Shown here one piece after another: positions 1 through 4,827 of a DNA stretch of 10,299 nt (positions are counted from its first letter, which is position 1; every line of letters begins with the position of its first letter). A program made the position numbers and the translations under genes. The DNA is from Verrucomicrobiota bacterium. Its GTDB lineage: Bacteria > Verrucomicrobiota > Verrucomicrobiae > Chthoniobacterales > UBA10450. Under the pieces are notes generated by a model that searched no databases, had not been told where the DNA came from, and saw only the letters and a program-made list of their open reading frames with translations. The stretch covers positions 1 through 10,299 of the forward strand of contig VBQB01000169.1 in NCBI GenBank assembly GCA_005887855.1, written 5' to 3'.

Positions 1-1270
1 CTTCGTCACACAGAGTGTCCCCCGTGGTGATATTCTTAATGCCGACGATTGCGGCAATATCGCCCGAGTAGCATGTCTCAATGTCCTCGCGTTTATCCGC
101 CTGGATTTGGATTAGCCGCGAAATGCGTTCGCGTTTGTTCGTGCGCGGATTGTAAACCGTGTCGCCTTTCGAAAGTGTGCCGGAATAAACACGAAAGAAG
201 ACAAGCTTGCCGACAAACGGATCGCTCCAAAGCTTGAAGGCGAGCGAACAAAAATTGCCGTTGTCATCGGTCGGCGCTTCCATCGGCTCACCGCTATCTG
301 GATCCTGACCTTTCGCTGGCGGAATATCGAGCGGGCTCGGCAGATAGTCGACGACCGCATCGACCAGGTACTGCACGCCTTTATTCTTGAGTGCAGAACC
401 GGCAACGACCGGCACAAACTTATTCGCGATAGTTTGGCGTCGAATGCCGGCCTTCAATAGTTCCGGGGTCACCGGTTTCTCTTCGAGCACCGCTTCCGCG
501 ACTTCGTCATCGAGATTTGAAATTTGTTCGACAAGGTCGGCGTAGGTTTTATCGACAAGGTCGACATACTCTTTTGGAACATCGGCAAGTTCATATGTCG
601 AACCAAGCTGATCGCTGTCCGAATAAATGACCGCTTTCTTATTAATAACGTCGATCTGGCCTTTGAACTGATCTTCTTTGCCGAGCGGAAGCAAAACCGG
701 CCAAGCGTTCGCGCCAAGTTTTTGGCGCATGCTGTCGATCGACATCTTAAAGTCAGCACCGACGCGGTCCATCTTGTTGATGAACCCAATGCACGGGACA
801 TTGTATTTCGTCGCCTGCCGCCAAACCGTTTCTGATTGCGGCTGCACGCCTGCCACGGCGTCGAAGACCGCAATCGCTCCATCGAGCACTCGGAGCGAAC
901 GCTCGACTTCCGCGGTGAAATCGACGTGACCTGGCGTGTCAATAATGTTGATGCGCTGCTTGATTCCTTCGAAAATTTTGTAGACGCCTTCTTCTTTCCG
1001 TTGCGTCCATGCGCAGGTCGTCGCCGCAGACGTGATCGTGATGCCGCGTTCGCGCTCCTGTTCCATCCAGTCGGTTACGGTGGTGCCTTCGTGCACCTCA
1101 CCAATTTTGTGGATCATGCCGGTGTAAAACAGAACGCGTTCGGTCAGCGTCGTCTTGCCAGCGTCAATGTGCGCAGCAATTCCGATATTCCGCGTGCGCT
1201 CGAGCGGAAACTTACGATCCGGCGAATTCGGATTTTTCGTGGCAGGCTTTTGTTCGAGCGTAGCAGGCAT
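1..1270 (-). CDS. fusA: Elongation factor G (EF-G), N-terminal 423 residues, truncated by window edge
   Basis: This is the translational GTPase that moves tRNA and mRNA through the ribosome and, with RRF, helps recycle ribosomes; it acts in the cytoplasm. The reading frame is open from the ATG at 1270 to the left edge of the window, so the last roughly 280 residues of a usual ~700-residue EF-G are outside. Visible GTPase motifs: G1 AHIDAGKTT (about residues 33-41), switch I RGITI (75-79), G3 DTPGH (111-115), G4 NKMD (165-168) and G5 GSALKNKG. Domain II follows to the edge. The [19 protein letters not shown] segment (here [14 protein letters not shown]) is typical of canonical EF-G. The start lies 5 nt after the rpsG stop, as expected in the str operon rpsL-rpsG-fusA, so translation is probably coupled. 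No strong Shine-Dalgarno is visible. All catalytic motifs look intact; identity is near certain. Confidence 0.97.
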   Translation of the reverse strand, partial: MPATLEQKPATKNPNSPDRKFPLERTRNIGIAAHIDAGKTTLTERVLFYTGMIHKIGEVHEGTTVTDWMEQERERGITITSAATTCAWTQRKEEGVYKIFEGIKQRINIIDTPGHVDFTAEVERSLRVLDGAIAVFDAVAGVQPQSETVWRQATKYNVPCIGFINKMDRVGADFKMSIDSMRQKLGANAWPVLLPLGKEDQFKGQIDVINKKAVIYSDSDQLGSTYELADVPKEYVDLVDKTYADLVEQISNLDDEVAEAVLEEKPVTPELLKAGIRRQTIANKFVPVVAGSALKNKGVQYLVDAVVDYLPSPLDIPPAKGQDPDSGEPMEAPTDDNGNFCSLAFKLWSDPFVGKLVFFRVYSGTLSKGDTVYNPRTNKRERISRLIQIQADKREDIETCYSGDIAAIVGIKNITTGDTLCDE

Positions 1271-1275
1271 GGTCT

Positions 1276-1662
1276 TTACCAGCGGAAATGCGCAAACGCG
1301 CGGTTTGCTTGCGCCATTTTATGTGTGTCTTCGCGCTTCTTGATCGCGTTACCCTGGCCGGAAGCCGCGTCTTTGATCTCATGCGCCAGCGCCTCGGCCA
1401 TCGGCACGCCGCGGCGATTATCCGCGTACTGCACGATCCAACGCATGGCCAGCGAGACTTGACGCGCCGGCGCGACTTCCATCGGCACTTGATAAGTCGC
1501 GCCACCCACACGCCGCGATTTTACTTCCAGACGCGGCCGGACGTTTTCCAGCGCCTTGTTTAAGACTTCAAGCGGATCGACCGAATCACGCGCAACCGCC
1601 GGACTCCCGTAGCGGGAATCGACGCGCTCCTCTTTTTTGTAAACTTTCCGCCGCCGTGACAT
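1276..1662 (-). CDS. rpsG: Small ribosomal subunit protein uS7 with an internal in-frame gap
   Basis: uS7 nucleates assembly of the 30S head on the 16S rRNA 3' major domain and lines the E site. The product is 128 residues, against about 156 for the family. The N-terminus ([10 protein letters not shown]), the beta-hairpin region [20 protein letters not shown], the VKKRED-like segment [11 protein letters not shown] and the C-terminal NRAFAHFRW are all recognisable. Between Arg25 (codon 1588-1590) and Asp26 (1585-1587) about 28 residues are absent. By alignment from memory with Bacillus uS7 these correspond to residues 26-53, which hold the first core helices and the conserved GKK segment. The reading frame is kept. 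A Shine-Dalgarno-like AGGA sits 9 nt before the ATG. The gene begins 21 nt after rpsL and ends 5 nt before fusA. Identity is certain; whether the shortened protein works, or the gap is an assembly error, is open. Confidence 0.95.
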   Translation of the reverse strand: MSRRRKVYKKEERVDSRYGSPAVARDSVDPLEVLNKALENVRPRLEVKSRRVGGATYQVPMEVAPARQVSLAMRWIVQYADNRRGVPMAEALAHEIKDAASGQGNAIKKREDTHKMAQANRAFAHFRW

Positions 1663-1683
1663 TGTCGATTTTCCTATCCAAAA

Positions 1684-2121
1684 TTATTTCTTCGCTGCGC
1701 CTTCTTTTGCCGCGGGTTCCTTGGCGCCGCCGCCACCTCCACCGGCCCCGCCTTTCGGACGCTTCGCACCGTATTTTGAACGGCTGCGCCGGCGTCCGTC
1801 AACACCAAGCGAATCGAGCGTCCCGCGCACAATGTGGTAGCGCACGCCCGGCAAATCTTTCACACGCCCTCCGCGCACGAGCACGATTGAGTGCTCCTGT
1901 AAATTGTGCCCCTCGCCCGGAATGTAGGCAATCACTTCCTGACCGTTCGTCAAGCGCACTTTCGCCACTTTGCGCAGGGCAGAATTAGGCTTTTTCGGCG
2001 TGCGCGTCATCACCTGCACGCACACACCCCGCCGCTGCGGGCAGTCGGCCAGAGCCGGTGACTTCGATTTCACCAACACCTTGCGGCGTCCTTTTCGAAT
2101 CAGCTGATTAATGGTGGGCAT
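1684..2121 (-). CDS. rpsL: Small ribosomal subunit protein uS12 with Gly/Ala/Lys-rich C-terminal tail
   Basis: uS12 sits at the 30S decoding centre and controls accuracy. The start is set by the family N-terminus [12 protein letters not shown] at 2121; the frame is open a further 15 codons upstream to another ATG, but those residues have no family counterpart. Key residues are present: the [10 protein letters not shown] loop with Lys43 (the wild-type, streptomycin-sensitive state as far as this residue goes), and [12 protein letters not shown] with Lys88 and Asp89, the latter being the methylthiolation site of RimO. The core ends at SKYGAKRPK around residue 123. After it comes a tail of about 22 residues including six glycines in a row and then [13 protein letters not shown], giving 145 residues against the usual 123-125. 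It is the first gene of the str operon, 21 nt upstream of rpsG. Confidence 0.97.
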   Translation of the reverse strand: MPTINQLIRKGRRKVLVKSKSPALADCPQRRGVCVQVMTRTPKKPNSALRKVAKVRLTNGQEVIAYIPGEGHNLQEHSIVLVRGGRVKDLPGVRYHIVRGTLDSLGVDGRRRSRSKYGAKRPKGGAGGGGGGAKEPAAKEGAAKK

Positions 2122-2220
2122 TTTCTCTAAACAAAGCGCCGCCCAAAATCGTGATTCGGGCGACAAAAAACCCGCTCAGGTCACGCAATTTCCTCTCACG
2201 CGCCTGTGCGGTAGACGCTG

Positions 2221-2248
2221 AATATAGAGGGAAATTCCAGAGCTGCAA
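2221..2248 (-). promoter_or_regulatory. Candidate sigma70-type promoter for the rpsL-rpsG-fusA operon
   Basis: On the minus strand there is a good -10 box TATATT (2226-2221, five of six to consensus), 16 nt after a weak -35 TTGCAG (2248-2243). A start near 2214 would give a leader of about 93 nt before the rpsL ATG. The leader includes a short CGGG/CCCG inverted pair around a T-rich loop (about 2157-2174), too weak to call a regulatory structure. The position, between divergent tgt and rpsL, is where the operon promoter should be. Assigned by eye only. Confidence 0.4.
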
Positions 2249-2268
2249 GAATATTTTCCTGGTTCCAT

Positions 2269-2297
2269 TGTCATTCCGAGCGAAGTCGAGGAACCTC
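2269..2297 (+). repeat. Dispersed-repeat-like motif in the tgt leader
   Basis: The stretch starts TGTCATTCCGAGCGAAGTCG and continues GAGGAACCTC. I recognise this as a motif often seen scattered in intergenic DNA of environmental bacterial genomes; that is recollection, not a search. It ends 14 nt before the tgt ATG and contains the small inverted pair TTCC/GGAA. A diverged copy of its core (TGTCATCCCGA, then CGAGCGAAG) lies in the opposite orientation at 3612-3644, downstream of tgt. No Shine-Dalgarno sits at normal distance from the tgt start: the GAGGAA inside this motif is 18 nt away. Confidence 0.45.
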
Positions 2298-2311
2298 ACT
2301 TTTTAACCGAA

Positions 2312-3520
2312 ATGTTTGAGCTTCTTGCACAAGAGTCCCAATCGAAGGCGCGACGTGGACAGTTGACGACAGAACACGGCGTAATCGACACGCCGGCATT
2401 CATTCCAGTGGGAACCCAAGGCAGCGTAAAAGCGATCAGCCCGCGCGAGCTGCGCGAGTTGGATGCGCAGATTATTCTCGGAAACACTTATCACCTGTTC
2501 GTTAGACCAGGAATCGATGTCATCCGGCATTTTGGCGGACTGCATCGCTTTATGAATTGGAACGGACCGATCCTCACCGATAGCGGCGGTTACCAGATTT
2601 TTTCGCTCGCGAAATTACGCAAGATCACCGAGGACGGCGTTGATTTTCAAAATCACGTCGATGGGACGCCCGCGTTTATCACTCCAGAGATCGCGATGGA
2701 AATTCAAGCAACTCTCGGCAGCGACATCGCGATGGTGCTCGACGAATGCGCTCCGTATCCCTGCGAATACGAGTATGCGGCGCGCAGCGCGGAAATGACC
2801 ACGCGTTGGGCGAGACGATGCAAAAGATGGAGAGAAGAAAACATCGAACATCGAACATCGAACATCCGACATCGAACGACAGAGCCTGAGCAATCCGCAA
2901 TCCCAAATCCGCAATCCGGCATCGAGCGGCAGCTTCTCTTCGGTATCGTGCAAGGGGCGACATTTGAAGACCTGCGCAAATCGAGCGCGCAAACGATTGT
3001 CGATCTTGATTTCGATGGCTACGCAATCGGCGGGGTGAGTGTGGGCGAACCGGAAGAGGAAATGATGCGCGCCGTGGAATCTGCCGAGCCGTTTTTGCCA
3101 AAAAATAAATTGCGTTATGCGATGGGCCTCGGCACGCCACCACAGCTGCTCGAAATGATCGCGCGCGGAATCGACATGTTCGATTGCGTGCTACCAACTC
3201 GCCTGGCGCGTAATGGAACGGCCTTTACCGCGGACGGCACGATCAACCTAAAAAATGCGGAGTTTGCGTTGGATAAGAAACCAATCGAAGAAAACTGCGC
3301 CTGCCCGAGCTGTCGCGAATTCGTCCGCGGTTACATCCGTCATCTCATCAAGGCCGAAGAGATCCTCGGACTGCGCTTGATCACGCTGCACAATTTGCAT
3401 TTCTATCTCGACCTGATGAAACAAGTGCGCGACACGATTGAGAACAAAACGTTCGATGGATTTCGCAAGAGCTTTGTCTCGAATTACAGAACGCGCGTTG
3501 TCGATCTCGGATCAGGGTGA
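2312..3520 (+). CDS. tgt: tRNA-guanine(34) transglycosylase
   Basis: Tgt swaps guanine-34 for preQ1 in tRNAs with a GUN anticodon (Asp, Asn, His, Tyr), a step toward queuosine. The protein is 402 residues against about 370-385 for the family. The general base is Asp90 in ILTDSGGYQIF, and the nucleophile is Asp291 in DMFDCVLPTR. The zinc site is Cys329, Cys331, Cys334 (CACPSC) and His360 (LHNL). DECAPYP and GYAIGGVSVGEP are also present. The extra length is a loop at about residues 174-207, between the RWARR helix and LLFGIVQG, encoded largely by two 7-bp tandem arrays (2841-2875 and 2891-2918). All catalytic residues lie outside it, so activity is plausible. The ATG at 2312 has no clear Shine-Dalgarno. 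Tgt normally neighbours yajC and secDF; here two broken minus-strand genes lie between. Confidence 0.97.
   Translation: MFELLAQESQSKARRGQLTTEHGVIDTPAFIPVGTQGSVKAISPRELRELDAQIILGNTYHLFVRPGIDVIRHFGGLHRFMNWNGPILTDSGGYQIFSLAKLRKITEDGVDFQNHVDGTPAFITPEIAMEIQATLGSDIAMVLDECAPYPCEYEYAARSAEMTTRWARRCKRWREENIEHRTSNIRHRTTEPEQSAIPNPQSGIERQLLFGIVQGATFEDLRKSSAQTIVDLDFDGYAIGGVSVGEPEEEMMRAVESAEPFLPKNKLRYAMGLGTPPQLLEMIARGIDMFDCVLPTRLARNGTAFTADGTINLKNAEFALDKKPIEENCACPSCREFVRGYIRHLIKAEEILGLRLITLHNLHFYLDLMKQVRDTIENKTFDGFRKSFVSNYRTRVVDLGSG
2841..2875 (+). repeat. 7-bp tandem array (ACATCGA) x5 inside tgt
   Basis: Five consecutive 7-bp units: ACATCGA three times, then ACATCCG, then ACATCGA. Because 7 is not a multiple of 3, each unit shifts the reading phase, so the encoded peptide (around IEHRTSNIRHRT) is not itself a simple repeat. 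It lies in the variable loop of tgt between the RWARR helix and LLFGIVQG. The array has the look of intergenic short tandem repeats of this lineage, but here sits in a coding frame. Confidence 0.85.
2891..2918 (+). repeat. 7-bp tandem array (CAATCCG) x4 inside tgt
   Basis: Four consecutive 7-bp units: CAATCCG, CAATCCC, AAATCCG, CAATCCG. It lies 15 bp after the ACATCGA array, in the same extra loop of tgt, and encodes SAIPNPQSG-like residues. Both arrays plus flanks add up to a whole number of codons, so the frame of tgt is kept. Confidence 0.85.
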
Positions 3521-3658
3521 TCTAGAAGATTGGCTCGTTCGCGCCCGCTCAGTCGGCCGTCAGCCTACCCATCTGTCTCGCAGCTTCCTCAAGCCGCCCC
3601 ACTTGCTGGGCTTCGCTCGGGTTAGTTTCTTGATCGGGATGACAGAGAAAATTTGCGA
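3521..3658. other. Intergenic region after tgt with repeat-like sequence
   Basis: This 138-bp gap holds no credible gene; a small plus-strand frame overlapping the end of tgt and crossing it has no family features. Its right half, read on the minus strand, contains TGTCATCCCGA (3644-3634) and CCCGAGCGAAG (about 3621-3611), a diverged and interrupted version of the motif upstream of tgt. The rest, including GCCCAGCAAGTGGGGCGGC read on the minus strand, looks like further dispersed-repeat material. No strong hairpin followed by a T-run is visible, so no terminator is called for tgt. Confidence 0.4.
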
Positions 3659-3955
3659 TTAGCTTTTATCGAACTGCGCGGCTAGACGTTTTGGTGCGAC
3701 GTTATACCACGCCATTTCGAGCGCGCGCCGAACGGTTGCGCTGTTTGCGCGCTGAAGTTGGACAAGCGTCCAACCTTTACGGCCCCAAGCGCCGACGGCA
3801 GGCCCGAAACAGGCAGGTTCAGCCGTTATGAGTAATTTCTGCTGCTCGATTGTGAGCTTAAGCGCGCCGCGATTCAGCCTCGGCGGGTGCAGCGTGGCGA
3901 AGATTCTTCCACGCACGCGAAAATCGACATTGCAAACTGAACTGCTTTTGCCTAG
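3659..3955 (-). pseudogene. MmcQ/YjbR-like protein, N-terminus missing
   Basis: About 98 codons end at the TAA at 3659. The segment DFRVRGRIFATL, then LKLTIEQQKLLI, PAVGAWGRKGWTLVQL and the C-terminal MAWYNVAPKRLAA match the pattern of small MmcQ/YjbR-family proteins (usually about 110-125 residues), whose molecular role is poorly known. The family N-terminal helix (ALSLPE-like, then ESSH-like) should precede DFRV. Only a possible trace (GKSSSVCNVDF) is left, and no start codon with a ribosome site lies in frame at the right place. Upstream the same frame runs into the preceding ABM-like gene, so an uninterrupted frame from 4297 to 3659 (212 codons) covers both; I read that as a fortuitous read-through, not a true fusion. 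It is probably a remnant; expression as part of the read-through frame cannot be excluded. Confidence 0.6.
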
Positions 3956-4266
3956 GCTGCTTGATCGCCGACAGAAGCTAAAACATGCGTTACATACGGC
4001 TCGCGCTCCAAGAGATATTCGTCGTCCTCTGGATAGTAGCGCGACTCGCTCGTAGTCGGCACCCGCAAAAGCTCGAATCGCGTCAAAAGGTTCCCAAAAT
4101 GTAGTCAGCACGAAATGCGTGATTGGGCCCTCGGTTCTACGGAACACGTAGACATCGCGATTTCCGGCGTCGCTCGATAGTCGGCAAGACCTGTGCGTAA
4201 CAAATAACGGTAGTACGCATCTGCCTTGCTCGTAGGTACGCGTCCATGCCAACTGCACGCGATCAT
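3952..4266 (-). pseudogene. Antibiotic-biosynthesis-monooxygenase-like (ABM fold) protein, two frameshifts
   Basis: Three pieces in two frames assemble into one ordinary ~104-residue ABM-like protein. Piece one starts at ATG 4266: MIACSWHGRVPTSKADAYY, then RYLLRTGLADYRATP. After about 4163 the match moves to another frame: NRDVYVFRRTEG, THFVLTTFWEPFDAIRAF, AGADYER. After about 4045 it returns to the first frame: YYPEDDEYLLEREPYVTH, ending at the TAG at 3952. The first shift looks like one base lost (CCGG-AAAT where CCGGGAAAT would keep frame); the second looks like one base gained near GAGTCGCGCTAC. Members of this small dimeric alpha/beta-barrel family are often of unknown substrate, so no reaction is proposed. 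Read in the starting frame alone it hits a TGA soon after the first shift. It lies head-to-tail with the YjbR-like remnant and divergent from yajC. Confidence 0.7.
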
Positions 4267-4392
4267 CGGCGAGCATTAATGATAATTGCCCTGCCAAGCT
4301 GCGTCATTGTCGCGACGATCCCACGCCACGTCGTTGAGTCAACATATAGCCGACCAGCCCCAGGACGGCAGGGTTGATTAATGGATTGCAGC

Positions 4393-4397
4393 GGAGG
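4393..4397 (+). promoter_or_regulatory. Ribosome binding site that sets the yajC start
   Basis: GGAGG lies 5 nt before the GTG at 4403. The in-frame ATGs at 4433 and 4442 have no comparable site, so this favours the GTG start. Confidence 0.6.
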
Positions 4398-4402
4398 CTT
4401 TC

Positions 4403-4756
4403 GTGCTTAAGGTGCGCTCTCCGATTCTTGATATGCTTCACATGTTCCTGGCTCAGGCACAAAGCGCGGCCCCTCCAACGAGCCCGGGCGGCGGCATCGG
4501 ATTTTTTGTGCCGTTCATTTTCATCTTCATCATCATGTATTTTGTCATGTTCCGGCCGCAGAAAAAGCGCCAGGAACAGCAACAGAAATTAATGGCCAGT
4601 CTAAAGACCGGGGACCGCGTAGTGACCAGCGCTGGCATTCACGGCCTTATCTCCAACGTAAAAGACGCCACGGTAATTGTGAAAGTGGCTGACAACGTAA
4701 AGATCGAGATGGAAAAATCAGCCGTTACAACGGTCTTAAAATCAGCGGAGAGTTGA
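4403..4756 (+). CDS. yajC: Preprotein translocase accessory subunit YajC
   Basis: YajC is a small inner-membrane protein that associates with SecDF and the SecYEG translocon; its exact role is not settled. The 117-residue product has the family layout: a short N-terminal tail, one membrane helix at about residues 32-50 (GFFVPFIFIFIIMYFVMF), the diagnostic FRPQKKR right after it, and a cytoplasmic domain with LKTGDRVVTSAGIHG and VKIEMEKSAVTTV. The chosen start is a GTG with GGAGG 5 nt upstream; starts at the ATGs 4433 or 4442 would also leave the membrane helix intact. secDF follows 71 nt later on the same strand, and the order tgt-yajC-secD-secF is widespread, so co-transcription with secDF is likely. 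No convincing promoter could be picked upstream of it; a palindrome GTTGA-G-TCAAC at 4333-4343 is of unknown meaning. Confidence 0.95.
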   Translation: MLKVRSPILDMLHMFLAQAQSAAPPTSPGGGIGFFVPFIFIFIIMYFVMFRPQKKRQEQQQKLMASLKTGDRVVTSAGIHGLISNVKDATVIVKVADNVKIEMEKSAVTTVLKSAES

Positions 4757-4761
4757 ATGAA

Positions 4762-4785
4762 GTTGAAACGTTAGACGGTTGAACC
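4762..4785 (+). repeat. 8-bp imperfect tandem repeat after yajC
   Basis: Three 8-bp units: GTTGAAAC, GTTAGACG, GTTGAACC. It begins 6 nt after the yajC stop codon, in the yajC-secDF gap. The units share a GTT start but are diverged, so the call is moderate. Confidence 0.5.
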
Positions 4786-4795
4786 GATGGCCCAG

Positions 4796-4823
4796 TCGAA
4801 AATCGAAAATCAAAAATCAAAAA
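4796..4823 (+). repeat. 7-bp tandem array (TCRAAAA) x4 directly before secDF
   Basis: Four 7-bp units: TCGAAAA, TCGAAAA, TCAAAAA, TCAAAAA. The array ends 4 nt before the secDF ATG at 4828 and occupies the place where a Shine-Dalgarno would be; none is visible. Its last A (4823) begins ATGTAATG, that is, an ATG-TAA minimal frame (4823-4828) whose last base is the first base of the secDF start codon. Confidence 0.85.
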
Positions 4824-4827
4824 TGTA

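Noticed and set aside
469..942. Minus-strand frame of about 157 codons within fusA, and its plus-strand counterpart
   Set aside because: Same region is covered by the true EF-G frame, which has all GTPase motifs; the alternative is Arg/Ser-rich shadow sequence.
836..1462. Plus-strand open frame of about 208 codons opposite fusA and rpsG
   Set aside because: It is antisense to clearly conserved fusA and rpsG, has no recognisable domain and no ribosome site; GC-rich third positions of the real genes keep the opposite frame open.
2157..2176. Attenuator or riboswitch in the rpsL leader
   Set aside because: The inverted pair is only 4 bp around a T-rich loop; no known ribosomal-protein leader structure is recognised.
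2841..2918. Short CRISPR-like array
   Set aside because: The units are 7 bp and directly adjacent, with no spacers, inside a coding frame.
2679..3197. Minus-strand frame of about 172 codons opposite tgt
   Set aside because: Antisense to conserved tgt; composition is Arg/Ala/Cys-rich without family motifs.
3659..4297. Single 212-residue novel protein
   Set aside because: The frame joins the middle of an ABM-like protein to a headless YjbR-like protein; the missing ends of the ABM-like protein are found in another frame, so this is a by-product of frameshifts.
4333..4343. Operator-like palindrome GTTGA-G-TCAAC before yajC
   Set aside because: An 11-bp palindrome is expected by chance at this scale, and no regulator or promoter element is positioned with it.
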